Source: an uncultured Ruminococcus sp.
GTDB taxonomy: Bacteria; Bacillota; Clostridia; Oscillospirales; Acutalibacteraceae
Assembly: GCA_902785365.1 (NCBI GenBank)
Contig: CACZYC010000011.1
Span: 1-52,185, forward strand
Direction of reading: 5' to 3'
DNA: 52,185 nt
In this document: positions 26,393 through 36,006 of the stretch, piece by piece
Layout of the letters: each line of letters starts with the position of its first letter
Numbering within the stretch: position 1 is the stretch's first letter
Notes under the pieces: generated by a model
What the model was told of the DNA's origin: nothing
Database searches by the model: none
The model's input: the letters and a program-made list of their open reading frames with translations, nothing else
Position numbers and translations under genes: made by a program

Positions 26393-29300
26393 ATGAAAAT
26401 ATCCAAGCGTTTATTATGCGCGCTCATTTCGGTGGTAATAGTTGCCTGCGCGGCAGTTATACCCGTTTCGGCGGCGCAAAAAAAGCAAGCAAAAAAGGCA
26501 GAGCCCCCCAAGGCTGATTACGTCGAGGGAGAGGCTATCGTTGTGCTCAGGGACAGTGCGGACAAAAGCTACTCCGTAAAGTCCAAGGCGGCGTCATCCT
26601 ACGGCGGCGGAATTTCCATGAAAGAATCGTTCTCGATTGACGCAAACGGCGGCGACGGGGTAAAAATGGCTGTTCTCAAATCATCCAAACTGAACACAAA
26701 ACAGCTCATTACCTCGCTCAAAAAGAACAGCGCCGTTAAGTACGCTTTCCCGAATTACATAAAGAAAATATCAAGCGTTACAAATGACACATACAGTAAG
26801 TACCAGTGGGCTCTGGAGAACACGGGGCAGAACAGAGGTACCGCGGGCAAGGACGTCAAAGCCTCCGCTCTGTGGGACAAAGCAGCGCAATCAGACAAAG
26901 AATCAGTTGTAGCTGTGTTAGACACAGGAATAGATTTTGAGCACGAGGATTTAAAGGACGTTATATGGTCAAATCCTTACGGCTCAAAGCTCGTAGGCAA
27001 AAACGGCTATGATTTCACCTATACAACACCGAACAGCAAACCTCAGGATGATAACGGTCACGGAAGCCACGTGGCGGGTATTATCGCGGGCGTTGCCGAC
27101 AACGAAAAAGGTATCAGCGGAATCAACAAGAGTAATGTAAAGATTCTCCCGTTAAAAATTTTTGACGCGAGCGGATTCGGCTACACAGAATCTGAGTTCA
27201 TGGCATATGAATATATAGCTCGCGCCGTCAAGCTCGGCGCTAATATCAAAGCCGTCAACTGTTCGTTTGGAGGCCCGGGAATCGAGGAAGAAAAACTTGC
27301 CTATAAGGAAGTATTTGACGAACTGGGCGCAAACGGTGTAGTAACAGCGGTTTCCGCGGGCAATGAGTATCAGGACCTTGAAAATCTCGATCCCGAGGAT
27401 TTCGACGATGATGAGTATATTCTGCCCGCTGCCAACGACAGCAAGTATTGTATAACCGTAGCGGCGAGCGACGAAAACGACAATATTACGGATTTCTCAA
27501 ATTATTCGGAAAAATACGTCGACATTGCCGCTCCGGGTAACGATATCCTCTCCAGCGTAAGCTACAACTGCTATAATCCCTCAATATATAACGAGGGGCA
27601 GCATGCTGAGCTCACAAAGTCGTTGCAAAACTACAACTCGGGCGTATCCGCGGGCGACTTCGGTTATCCTGATATAAGCCCTGTTGACTCAACGGATTAT
27701 CACGTTCTCCATGACGCGTCAGCCGATTTATCGGACGTCTGCTTTGGCGAAAGCGGAAAATCCATAGCTGTTACTTTTAACGAAGATACTAAGAGAGAAA
27801 ATGATGTTTATGTTATAGATCTTCCTTTTACAATCGACAACCCCGACGAACCTTACAGAATAAGCTTTATGGCTTCCTGCAATGCAAGACTTATGAGCGG
27901 TATAGCTGTCGATGTGCCGCAGAGTATGGCGTGTTATTATGACGGCGACTACATTACCGAGGGAATCGAGCTTTTTACTACCAAGGGTACATGGGACCAT
28001 TACGAGATTACGATAGACCCGTCAAAGACGGAGTATTATTTAAAATCCACCGAGAGAAAGCTCACTATCGGTCTGACCGCCAAAAAAGGCGACACCTTCT
28101 ATATTGATGATTTTGCTGTAAGTAAGCAAGGCGTAAACACAGACGACTTCGGCAAATACGATTTTTACAGCGGCACATCTATGGCTACTCCCTACGTTGC
28201 GGGCGCTGCGGCTCTTGCATCGAACTGCTACCCCGATGCGAAGGCAATCGACATCGTCAATATGGTTTGCAACACAGGCAGAGTCAGCGAAAATCTTACA
28301 GGTAAGGTTGCGGGAGCGCGTTCGCTTTCGCTCGATAACACCGACAAGGTTCCTCCCATTATCTCATCCGTAAATTATTCCGCGGACGGCAAAAAAATCG
28401 AGATAAACGGCTCGACAAACAACGCCTCTGCTTTCAAAGTGAACGGCAATAATGTTACACCCTTAAGCGTGAGCGGCGACAAAGCCGTTATCCCCGACGA
28501 CAACTACAACACTAAAAAATTCACGGTATCTATGACAAACGAGTACGGAACAGGTACATTTGACGCTTTTGTTTCCAAAAAACCCGCTTTCCCGACAACA
28601 ACCAAGGTTGTGGGTGAACCCGAAAGCACAGATGAATTGATATCCGTACAGGCGGGGGACAAGGCGTATTTTGTCAACGCGTATTCCGGCGTTATCGAAA
28701 AGCTGTCCTACAAGATTTCTTCCGACAAATACTATTATGAGTACGCGGGCTTAATTAATCTGACAGGCTTAGACGCTCAAAAATCATACTACTATATTAC
28801 ATCGGCGGCTTACAGCGGCAACAAAATCTACTTCACCGCCGTCAGTCCCATCAGGAGCGGTATGGGCGGTATAATCGGTTATGATAATATACTGGCTTAT
28901 TATGATATTTCCAAGGGAAAAACAACCGCTATTTGTGAAATCCCGAATGTACCCGTCGAGGGAGCGACTCTCGCCGCATACAAGGGCGGGCTCTACATCA
29001 TCGGCGGTTATGATATGGATGACAGGGTGTTCTGCGACACTGTCTACAAGTACAATTCCGCTTCAAAATCATTTGAAGAAATGACCGCAAAGCTTCCCGA
29101 GGGCAGAGCCTGCGCCAAGTTCGTTGTAAGCGGCGATAAGCTCGTCGGTGTTTACGGCGCTCACGCCGACGGGAATATGCCTGCTCCGATAATTTATGAC
29201 GGAACCGCGTGGACAAAATCGGCGATTGAGTTTGACAGCGACGACTGTGTTCGTTATGATACCGCCGCCGACGGCAAAACCTACTATCTCTATGACGGTA

Positions 29301-30097
29301 ATGCTGGTTTGGGCGAAAACGGCGTGTTCTGTAACGGCGCTTATGTTTACGGTTTGGGTGATACATTCACCTACAATCCCGCGAACGACAGCGTTACAGC
29401 CTCGGCGTACTCAATGACCAATTCGCTGAAAGACGGCAAAATATTCGGAACAACTATCCCGGGCTGCTTCATTGGTTTCACCGCCGATAAACCAAGCAGC
29501 GATTATGACGATGACGACTATGAGCTGTACTCAAAATCCGCCGCGAGTTACGACTACGATGACGATGACGACGATGATGATGACTACACCGAGACCGCCA
29601 AAACAGCATATCTGCTGCCTCTCAAAAATACAAATAACGACCCCGCGAAGCAGACGTATCTCACACTTAAAAAATCCTCCGCCGGTCTGTATGTAAAGGG
29701 CACTTACAAAATCAAAGCCGTCGTACGCAACCCCAAGGGCAAAACAACCTATAAGAGCAGTAATTCCAAAATCGCAAAGGTAAGCTCAAGCGGAAAGGTT
29801 ACGGCTCTCAAAAAGGGAAAAGCCAAGATTACAGTCAAGAACAACGGCGTCAAAAAGACCTTCACCGTTACCGTAAAGAACCCAAGGCTCAACGCGACGT
29901 CAAAGACTCTCAAAAAGGGCAAGACCTTTACAATCAAGGTAACGGGTAAAATCGGAAAGGCGGCATTTAAGTCCTCCGACAAAAAGATCGCCTCGGTAAC
30001 TTCAGGCGGTAAAGTAAAAGCCGTATCCAAGGGCAAAGCGATAATAACCGTCACAGCGAACGGCGTTAAGCTGAAGTGTAAGATTACCGTAAAGTAG
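26393..30097 (+). CDS. Secreted multidomain S8 (subtilisin-like) serine peptidase
   Basis: A 1234-aa exported protease. In order: signal peptide (1 to about 27, ending VSAA); a propeptide-like segment (about 43-125, GEAIVVLRD); a subtilase domain with catalytic D177 (VLDTGID), H223 (NGHGSHVAG), oxyanion N324 (SAGNE) and S596 (GTSMATP). About 200 extra residues (roughly 400-590) are inserted between N324 and S596, resembling a jelly-roll carbohydrate- or calcium-binding module. Then come a linker domain, a Kelch/beta-propeller-like region (about 740-1030), an Asp-rich tract (about 1037-1066) that may bind calcium, and two BIG2 Ig-like domains (about 1090-1234). There is no sorting motif; attachment is perhaps through the Ig-like domains. 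ATG 26393 follows CAGGAGG; the frame upstream crosses the promoter. Confidence 0.9.
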   Translation: MKISKRLLCALISVVIVACAAVIPVSAAQKKQAKKAEPPKADYVEGEAIVVLRDSADKSYSVKSKAASSYGGGISMKESFSIDANGGDGVKMAVLKSSKLNTKQLITSLKKNSAVKYAFPNYIKKISSVTNDTYSKYQWALENTGQNRGTAGKDVKASALWDKAAQSDKESVVAVLDTGIDFEHEDLKDVIWSNPYGSKLVGKNGYDFTYTTPNSKPQDDNGHGSHVAGIIAGVADNEKGISGINKSNVKILPLKIFDASGFGYTESEFMAYEYIARAVKLGANIKAVNCSFGGPGIEEEKLAYKEVFDELGANGVVTAVSAGNEYQDLENLDPEDFDDDEYILPAANDSKYCITVAASDENDNITDFSNYSEKYVDIAAPGNDILSSVSYNCYNPSIYNEGQHAELTKSLQNYNSGVSAGDFGYPDISPVDSTDYHVLHDASADLSDVCFGESGKSIAVTFNEDTKRENDVYVIDLPFTIDNPDEPYRISFMASCNARLMSGIAVDVPQSMACYYDGDYITEGIELFTTKGTWDHYEITIDPSKTEYYLKSTERKLTIGLTAKKGDTFYIDDFAVSKQGVNTDDFGKYDFYSGTSMATPYVAGAAALASNCYPDAKAIDIVNMVCNTGRVSENLTGKVAGARSLSLDNTDKVPPIISSVNYSADGKKIEINGSTNNASAFKVNGNNVTPLSVSGDKAVIPDDNYNTKKFTVSMTNEYGTGTFDAFVSKKPAFPTTTKVVGEPESTDELISVQAGDKAYFVNAYSGVIEKLSYKISSDKYYYEYAGLINLTGLDAQKSYYYITSAAYSGNKIYFTAVSPIRSGMGGIIGYDNILAYYDISKGKTTAICEIPNVPVEGATLAAYKGGLYIIGGYDMDDRVFCDTVYKYNSASKSFEEMTAKLPEGRACAKFVVSGDKLVGVYGAHADGNMPAPIIYDGTAWTKSAIEFDSDDCVRYDTAADGKTYYLYDGNAGLGENGVFCNGAYVYGLGDTFTYNPANDSVTASAYSMTNSLKDGKIFGTTIPGCFIGFTADKPSSDYDDDDYELYSKSAASYDYDDDDDDDDDYTETAKTAYLLPLKNTNNDPAKQTYLTLKKSSAGLYVKGTYKIKAVVRNPKGKTTYKSSNSKIAKVSSSGKVTALKKGKAKITVKNNGVKKTFTVTVKNPRLNATSKTLKKGKTFTIKVTGKIGKAAFKSSDKKIASVTSGGKVKAVSKGKAIITVTANGVKLKCKITVK

Positions 30098-30240
30098 TCA
30101 GTTTTTAGCAGACAGTATTCAGTTAGTCGTTAGCAAATAAACAATAAAAATCGGCAGAACATCTCACGGGAGAAGTTCTGCCGTTTCTTTATTAAAACTT
30201 TGTCGCGTGAATAACTGACTACTGATTACTGAGAACTGTC
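30095..30240. repeat. Heptad-bounded intergenic element, variant type
   Basis: Degenerate heptads on the left (AGTCAGT, AGACAGT, ATTCAGT) and inverted ones on the right (AACTGACTACTGATTACTGA) flank a different core. The core is a strong GC-rich hairpin, CGGCAGAAC/GTTCTGCCG with an inner TCTC/GAGA stem, with A-rich sequence before it and T-rich sequence after. It again separates convergent genes and carries the subtilase stop codon (TAG 30095-30097). The internal blocks of copies 1-3 are missing. Confidence 0.72.
30152..30192. terminator. Bidirectional terminator in variant heptad element
   Basis: CGGCAGAAC pairs with GTTCTGCCG, with an inner TCTC/GAGA extension. The hairpin is flanked by AATAAAAAT and TTTCTTTATT, so it can work for both the subtilase and upp. 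Confidence 0.8.
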
Positions 30241-30876
30241 TTACTTGGTGCCGAAGATTCTGTCTCCCGCGTCGCCGAGACCGGGGCAGATATAAGCGTC
30301 ATCGTTAAGACAGCGGTCCATACAGCCGATATATACATCGACGTCGGGGTGAACCTTTGAGAAAGCCTCAACACCCTCGGGAGCCGCGATAATGCACATA
30401 CACTTAATTTCCTTACCGCCCTGTTTCTTGATTTCGCTTACAGCGTCAATCAGCGAGCCGCCTGTCGCGAGCATCGGGTCAACAACAACGATAAGTCTTC
30501 TGTCAATAATGGGAGGAAGCTTGCAGTAGTAGGAGTGGGGCATATGTGTTTCCTCGTCGCGGTACATACCGATATGACCGACCTTAGCCAAAGGAACAAG
30601 CTCCAGCATACCGCCGACCATTCCCAGACCTGCTCTGAGGATGGGGACAATCGCCAGCTTTTTGCCGTCGATAACGGGCTGAACCGTATCCTCGATAGGA
30701 GTTTTAATTTCCATATCTGTTGTTTTTAAATCACTCAGAGCCTCATAACCCATAAGTATGGTTATTTCCTCAACCAGGCTTCTGAAATCGTTAGTAACGG
30801 TAGTATCCATACGGAGCATAGTTATCTTGTGCTTGATAAGAGGGTGCGTCATAATATGTATTTTACTATTGTCCAT
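30241..30876 (-). CDS. upp: Uracil phosphoribosyltransferase
   Basis: A 211-aa salvage enzyme that converts uracil and PRPP to UMP. The PRPP loop [12 protein letters not shown], the uracil-site segment [16 protein letters not shown] and RAGLGMV are diagnostic. ATG 30876 is preferred to 30885 because AAAGGA directly precedes the latter and fits the former. It is divergent from the uracil permease gene uraA (31064), forming a pyrimidine-salvage pair that shares a 187-bp control region. Confidence 0.96.
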   Translation of the reverse strand: MDNSKIHIMTHPLIKHKITMLRMDTTVTNDFRSLVEEITILMGYEALSDLKTTDMEIKTPIEDTVQPVIDGKKLAIVPILRAGLGMVGGMLELVPLAKVGHIGMYRDEETHMPHSYYCKLPPIIDRRLIVVVDPMLATGGSLIDAVSEIKKQGGKEIKCMCIIAAPEGVEAFSKVHPDVDVYIGCMDRCLNDDAYICPGLGDAGDRIFGTK

Positions 30877-30910
30877 TAAATACATCCTTTCGAAATAATA
30901 TTATAGTATA

Positions 30911-30939
30911 ATATTACAAAAAAGAACACAAAAAGTCAA
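30911..30939 (-). promoter_or_regulatory. Promoter of upp
   Basis: On the minus strand TTGACT (30939-30934) and TAATAT (30916-30911), 17-bp spacer. Confidence 0.65.
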
Positions 30940-30987
30940 CCGACAGACGGTAAAAAGCCGAAATATAACTAAATTGCGTCAAAACTG

Positions 30988-31016
30988 TTGTAATATCGTT
31001 TTTTTTTCGATATAAT
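30988..31016 (+). promoter_or_regulatory. Promoter of uraA
   Basis: TTGTAA (30988-30993), 17-bp spacer, TATAAT (31011-31016). No PyrR-type attenuator is visible in the short leader. Confidence 0.7.
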
Positions 31017-31063
31017 GTCTATTTGGTAAGTTTAGAAAAAGAATATTTAAGGGGGAAAATGTT

Positions 31064-32458
31064 ATGAAAATGATTTATGGCGTAAAAGACAAACCTAAGT
31101 TCCCGTCAATCCTCGTTTTCGCGTTCCAGCAGCTGCTCGCTATTATGGCGGCTACTATCGCGGTGCCGATGATTGTCAACGAGGCCGCGGGTTCTCAGAT
31201 GAGCACCTCTGCCGCTCTCTTCGGCGCGGGCGTAGGTACACTTGTATATGTTGCTTTTACAAGAGCTAAAAGCCCTGTGTTCCTCGGTTCGTCATTCGCG
31301 TTCCTTGGCTCAATGATGACTGCTTTCGCGGGCGCCGCGACAGCTGCTCTCGGCTATTTCGCGCTCATTATCGGCGCGGCTATGGCAGGCCTTGTTTATG
31401 TAGTAATCGCGCTTATTGTTAAGTTTGTAGGCGTAAAATGGATCAGCAAGATTATGCCCGCTGTTGTAATCGGACCTACGGTTGCTATCATCGGACTTTC
31501 GCTCGCGGGTAACGCTATCGGCGACCTCGGCGCGACAGAAGCAAATTTTGCGGATGGTGATCCGTTAAATGTTTACATCAAGATTATCTGCGGAATTGTT
31601 ACTTTAGCGGTTACAATGCTCTGCTCCGTTTACGGCAAGAAGATGGGCAAGCTCATTCCGTTCATTATCGGTATCCTCGCGGGTTACGCGACAGCTTCCG
31701 TTTTCTATATTATCGGCAACGCCGTCGGAAACGACGCTTTGAAGGTTATTGATTATTCAGCGCTCACAAGCCTCTTCCGGAACGTTAAGCTCGAAAGCTT
31801 TATCGCGCTTCCCGACTTTACTTTCCTTAAAGCGTTCGGCAACTTCGATAAGTTTGACCTTTCTTACTTCGGTACAATTGCCGTAGCTTACATTCCCGTT
31901 GCGTTCGTTGTATTTGCCGAGCATATTGCCGACCACAAAAACCTCTCCTCAATCATCGAGAAGGACCTCCTCGAGGATCCCGGTCTTTCCAACACCCTCC
32001 TCGGCGACGGTGTAGGTTCAATGGTAGGCGCTTTCTTCGGCGGTTGTCCCAACACTACATACGGCGAGTCCGTAGGCTGTGTTGCTATCACAAAGAACGC
32101 TTCCGTAAGAACTATAATCATCACAGCTATCGAGGCTATGGTTATTTCGTTCATCGCTCCTTTCGTAGGCTTCCTTTCCACAATCCCCGCTTGCGTAATG
32201 GGCGGCGTATGCGTAGCTCTCTACGGCTTCATCGCTGTATCAGGTCTTAAAATGCTCCAGAAGGTTGACCTCGACGATAACCGCAACCTTTTCACCGCTT
32301 CAGTAATTCTCATCGCGGGTGTAGGCGGAATGGTTCTCAAGTTCGGCGACGTTACAATCACCGAAGTTGCGTGCGCGCTTATCCTCGGTATCCTCACTAA
32401 CGTAATGTTAGGCAGAAAGAAAAAAGACAAAAATAATTCAAGACGAATAATTAAGTAA
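31064..32458 (+). CDS. uraA: Uracil permease, NCS2 family
   Basis: A 464-aa polytopic proton/uracil symporter. The N-terminal AFQQLLAIMAATIAVPMI and the GCPNTTYGESVG motif are typical of the UraA/PyrP branch, distinct from the AzgA-type permease at 280. Placement opposite upp supports uracil as substrate. The ATG at 31064 lies 8 nt after AAGGGGG. It ends in a Lys/Asn-rich cytoplasmic tail, with a terminator following. Confidence 0.92.
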   Translation: MKMIYGVKDKPKFPSILVFAFQQLLAIMAATIAVPMIVNEAAGSQMSTSAALFGAGVGTLVYVAFTRAKSPVFLGSSFAFLGSMMTAFAGAATAALGYFALIIGAAMAGLVYVVIALIVKFVGVKWISKIMPAVVIGPTVAIIGLSLAGNAIGDLGATEANFADGDPLNVYIKIICGIVTLAVTMLCSVYGKKMGKLIPFIIGILAGYATASVFYIIGNAVGNDALKVIDYSALTSLFRNVKLESFIALPDFTFLKAFGNFDKFDLSYFGTIAVAYIPVAFVVFAEHIADHKNLSSIIEKDLLEDPGLSNTLLGDGVGSMVGAFFGGCPNTTYGESVGCVAITKNASVRTIIITAIEAMVISFIAPFVGFLSTIPACVMGGVCVALYGFIAVSGLKMLQKVDLDDNRNLFTASVILIAGVGGMVLKFGDVTITEVACALILGILTNVMLGRKKKDKNNSRRIIK

Positions 32459-32463
32459 GATAA

Positions 32464-32497
32464 AAGGAACCGCTGCGCTTTGTAGCGGTTCCTTCAC
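32464..32497 (+). terminator. Terminator of uraA
   Basis: An 11-bp stem AAGGAACCGCT/AGCGGTTCCTT with a 9-nt loop; the T-rich tail is interrupted. Confidence 0.75.
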
Positions 32498-32559
32498 GTT
32501 TTGTGCACTTTATACAAATGGTAGCAGTAAAATTCGTGCAACAATAAGGCTGTTTCTTG

Positions 32560-32588
32560 TTGGCAAGTACGGGATATTATGGTAAAAT
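32560..32588 (+). promoter_or_regulatory. Promoter of Ig-like secreted protein
   Basis: TTGGCA (32560-32565), 17-bp spacer, TAAAAT (32583-32588). Confidence 0.68.
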
Positions 32589-32636
32589 GAAGCTAATAAT
32601 AGGAATATGTTTTATATTCCAAGAGGAGGAGAATTT

Positions 32637-33734
32637 ATGAAGGCATTAAAGAAATCAATCAGTGTCGTTCTGGCACTGGTAATGGTTCTTTCGGTAATTG
32701 TTGTTGTGCCGACTGTCGCCAGCGCGGGTACAAGCTCGGGCGGCAGCGATATTTAGATGTTTAATATCTGGGGACATCTTTCCGAATATAACAGCTGCAG
32801 GGACACTGAGTTCAGTCTAAGTTCAGCAACAACCGTAAAGTTTAAATTCAGCAGCGGTTATAGTTACTGCAGCGGTTATTACAGACTTGAGGTTGAAAGC
32901 GAAAGCGGTAAGCAGGTATTATCAAAGTCCGGTTATCTTGACGGATATGACGTAACATATTCGGTATCCCTCGCGGCAGGTACATATTACGTATATGTAT
33001 ATAATGATGATGAATATGATAACGATCTCTCTTATGACCTCTACGGATATCGTTATTATCAGCCACCCAAAAACCCCACAAAGCTGAAGTTCTGCAAAAC
33101 TAAGCTTAGCTTGGAAAGAGGCAACGGATATTACATCAAAACCACCTACAGCCCCTCCGATGTATCCTCAAAGCTTACATTTTCATCTTCCAACAAGAAG
33201 ATAGCTACTGTTTCCAAGGACGGAGAATATTGCTTTGTTAAAGGCAAAAACCTTGGAACCTGTACCGTTAAAGCTAAAATGGGTAACAAGACAGCTAAAT
33301 GTACCGTTGTTGTAAAAAGCACTTATGTTCAGATGAAGTGCGGTAAGAAAAAGGATTTGTCAGGCTTGGTTAAGAAAGCTTCAGGCTATAAGAAAGCCAA
33401 ATGGTCCTCAAGCAAAAAGTCTGTCGTTTCCGTAGACAAAAAGGGCAAGATTAAAGCCAAGAAGCACGGTATCGCTAAGATTACGGCTAAAATCAAAGGA
33501 AGAAAATATACTATCACTATTTATTCCTACAGCCGCAAGGGCGTTAAAAAGAGACTGCTCACATATCTCAAGGATAACCTCATCGCTCCTCAGTCTTTGA
33601 AGGTAGGCAGAATTACATATCCCGCATATAACAGCTGCAGAATCTGGTACTCCGCGTACAACAAATTCGGCGAAAGAATTTACAGCGACATCTACGGCGA
33701 AATGCAGAAAGATGTTATGTATATCAGCTGGTAA
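32637..33734 (+). pseudogene. Secreted PPC/BIG2-type protein interrupted by in-frame TAG
   Basis: ATG 32637, behind AGAGGAGGAG, encodes a 39-residue signal peptide segment (MKALKKSISVVLALVMVLSV, then a TVASAG cleavage region). It ends at TAG 32754-32756. The same frame continues at once with ATG 32757 for 325 more codons to 33734. That part has a PPC-like beta domain (SYSVSLAAGTYYVYV-type) and two BIG2 Ig-like domains (SSNKKIATV and SSSKKSVVSV), clearly extracellular, and it lacks a signal of its own. Read through, it is one 365-residue secreted protein. TAG is an ordinary stop elsewhere here (activase, subtilase, GH13), so this is a nonsense mutation, an assembly error or readthrough. Promoter and terminator are intact, suggesting recent loss. 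Confidence 0.75.
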
Positions 33735-33744
33735 ATAAAAAATC

Positions 33745-33773
33745 AACGGCTCGGTTTTCCGAGCCGTTTTTTC
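33745..33773. terminator. Bidirectional terminator
   Basis: A perfect 10-bp stem AACGGCTCGG/CCGAGCCGTT with a TTTT loop and T6 tail. It lies between the Ig-like gene and convergent mecA. Confidence 0.9.
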
Positions 33774-34315
33774 TATTCAAAATACTTCGCCATAACCGTT
33801 ATATTTCCTATTTCACTGCCTGCTTCTCTGACCTTGGCTATTGCTATTTTGGAGCACATATAGCACTCGGAGAACTCCTCCAGCGTTGCTAAGGTGTGGA
33901 GCGCAAGGTTCTTTTCAATCAGAAGATAATACTTGTCGTTGCAATAAAACACGCTGTTTTCGGGCAGTCTGCCGTTTAACGCTACCGAAGCGTTTATCAG
34001 CTTTTCCGCATCAGGGAAAATACAGCACAGATATTTGTCGGCTTTTTTGATTCTGTAAGCGCGGCGTTTGGCTTTTGGCTTCAGGGTGAGCAGAATAAGA
34101 CACCCGCTTTTGTGCGGAAGCGCCTCAACAATCATCTTTTTATTGTCTATGCTCATTCCCGTTTTGCTGCACGCGAGCGTGAGCAGACGTGAAAGTATTT
34201 TGCGTGAGTGCGGGTCGCTGAAGCTCAGAGTATTGTATTCGAGTGAGAAATCCTTCATATCATTATTGCCCAGCACAATCATAACTTTGCTCGGGTCAAT
34301 CTGTTCAATTGTCAT
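33773..34315 (-). CDS. mecA: MecA-family ClpC adaptor protein
   Basis: A 180-aa adaptor of the MecA/NegB type that delivers substrates to ClpC/ClpP. The N-terminus MTIEQIDPSKVMIVLGNND and the following lobe match the MecA N-terminal substrate-binding domain; the C-terminal half (NSVFYCNDKYYLLIE) matches the ClpC-binding beta domain. It is somewhat shorter than the Bacillus protein (~218 aa). ATG 34315 follows AGGTGG; the GTG at 34324 is part of that site. Confidence 0.8.
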   Translation of the reverse strand: MTIEQIDPSKVMIVLGNNDMKDFSLEYNTLSFSDPHSRKILSRLLTLACSKTGMSIDNKKMIVEALPHKSGCLILLTLKPKAKRRAYRIKKADKYLCCIFPDAEKLINASVALNGRLPENSVFYCNDKYYLLIEKNLALHTLATLEEFSECYMCSKIAIAKVREAGSEIGNITVMAKYFE

Positions 34316-34409
34316 TAGTACCACCTATAAACATAATATGAAAGTTACTGCGCTTTGGCAAGTAAATATTACTGGAAACTAAAATTTGGCAAATTTTTTG
34401 TATGTGCTG

Positions 34410-34439
34410 TTGCATAAACATTCATTAGTATGGTATGAT
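34410..34439 (+). promoter_or_regulatory. Promoter of GH13 gene
   Basis: TTGCAT (34410-34415), 18-bp spacer, TATGAT (34434-34439), 30 bp before the start codon. Confidence 0.68.
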
Positions 34440-34470
34440 TTAAACAGAAAACAAAACGGGAGGTAAAACT

Positions 34471-36006
34471 ATGCCCAAATGGTTAAAAGACGCGATATTC
34501 TATGAGATTTATCCCCAGAGCTTCTATGACAGCAACGGCGACGGTATCGGCGACATAAACGGAATCATCGAAAAACTCGACTACGTAAAACAGCTGGGCT
34601 GCAACGCAATCTGGCTCAACCCTGTCTATGACTCTCCTTTCAAGGACGCGGGCTACGACGTGCGCAACTACCGCAAGGTTGCTCCCCGCTACGGTACAAA
34701 CGAAGACCTTGTTCGTTTGATTAATACAGTGCATAAAAAACGTATGCACATTATACTCGACCTTGTCCCGGGTCACACCAGCGACACCCACCCGTGGTTC
34801 AAGCAGGCTAAACAGGCTAAGAAAAATAATTTTTCAAACCGATATATCTTTACCGACAACGTCTGGAACGCTCCGTCGGAGTACAGGCTGATGTGCGGAC
34901 TTTGTGAGCGTGACGGAAACTATATGGTCAACTATTTCAGCTCCCAGCCCGCGCTCAACTACGGCTTTGCCGAAGTCACCCACCCCGAGTGGCAGCTTCC
35001 TATGGACCATCCCGATTGCCTCGCGACCAGAAAGGCGCTAAAGGAGATTATGCGTTTCTGGCTCGACCAGGGCGCGGACGGCTTCCGTGTTGATATGGCT
35101 GATTCGCTCGTAAAGAACGATGATACCAAGGAGCCAACCGCGACAATCTGGGCTGACATCAGACAAATGATGGACGAGGAATACCCCGACGCGGCGCTGG
35201 TTTCCGAGTGGTGCAATCCTCAGATTGCCGTCAATAAGGCGGGATTCCACAGCGACTTTTATCTTGACCATATCGGCAACGGCTACAATACGCTTATGCG
35301 CGGCGGAAGCTGGGGCGACAAGGCGTTCTTCAACAAGAACGGCGAGGGAAATATCAAGGCTTTTGTGGACGAGTATCTTCCCGCGTATCTCGCGACGAAA
35401 GACAACGGATACATAAGCTTCATAACCTGTAACCACGATACTCCCCGTATGACAGCCTATCTCGACGAGGATGCTATCAAAATTGCCTACGCCACAATCT
35501 TTACTCTGCCGGGAGTGCCGTTCCTCTTTTACGGCGACGAAATCGGTATGAGATACCTTCCCGACCTCACAAGCGTCGAGGGCGGATACAGCCGTACAGG
35601 CTCGCGTTCGCCTATGCAGTGGGGCAAAGGCAAAAACTTCGGATTCTCCGAATGTGACAAGACATACATCCCCGTTGACCCCGACAAAAACGCGCCTACC
35701 GTAGAGAAACAGAGGCGCAAAAAGGGCAGTATCTATAAAGCTGTAAAGGGTATTATAAAACTCAGGAAGAAACATCCCGAGCTCGGCGCCGACGGTGATT
35801 TCGAGGTGATTTACGCCGAGGAAAATTCCTTTCCGTTTGTTTACCGCAGGGGCAAATATGTAATTTTCGTAAATCCGCTCGACCATTTAACGGATGTCCG
35901 CTTTGACTATGAGGTGAAGCAGGAAGTCTACAAAATCGGCGAGTATGTACAATCCTGGGAGAAGATGACTCTCAGCCCCCAGAGCTTTGTGATAGTGGAG
36001 ATTTAG
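34471..36006 (+). CDS. GH13 alpha-glucosidase (oligo-1,6-glucosidase/maltase type)
   Basis: A 511-aa cytoplasmic alpha-amylase-family hydrolase; no signal peptide. Catalytic residues are D208 (nucleophile, GFRVDMAD), E246 (acid/base, LVSEW) and D323 (CNHDTPR). The DSNGDGIGDINGI calcium loop and the DYVKQLGCNAIWLNP segment place it with oligo-1,6-glucosidases and related enzymes. It likely releases glucose from imported malto-oligosaccharides; sucrose or trehalose substrates are not excluded. ATG 34471 follows GGGAGG. Its stop TAG is formed in the heptad array of repeat copy 3. It fits a starch-using lifestyle together with the starch-module/dockerin protein at 49320. Confidence 0.9.
   Translation: MPKWLKDAIFYEIYPQSFYDSNGDGIGDINGIIEKLDYVKQLGCNAIWLNPVYDSPFKDAGYDVRNYRKVAPRYGTNEDLVRLINTVHKKRMHIILDLVPGHTSDTHPWFKQAKQAKKNNFSNRYIFTDNVWNAPSEYRLMCGLCERDGNYMVNYFSSQPALNYGFAEVTHPEWQLPMDHPDCLATRKALKEIMRFWLDQGADGFRVDMADSLVKNDDTKEPTATIWADIRQMMDEEYPDAALVSEWCNPQIAVNKAGFHSDFYLDHIGNGYNTLMRGGSWGDKAFFNKNGEGNIKAFVDEYLPAYLATKDNGYISFITCNHDTPRMTAYLDEDAIKIAYATIFTLPGVPFLFYGDEIGMRYLPDLTSVEGGYSRTGSRSPMQWGKGKNFGFSECDKTYIPVDPDKNAPTVEKQRRKKGSIYKAVKGIIKLRKKHPELGADGDFEVIYAEENSFPFVYRRGKYVIFVNPLDHLTDVRFDYEVKQEVYKIGEYVQSWEKMTLSPQSFVIVEI

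Noticed and set aside
32754..32756. TAG reassigned to an amino acid in this organism
   Set aside because: TAG ends several intact full-length genes here, including the activase, subtilase and GH13 genes.
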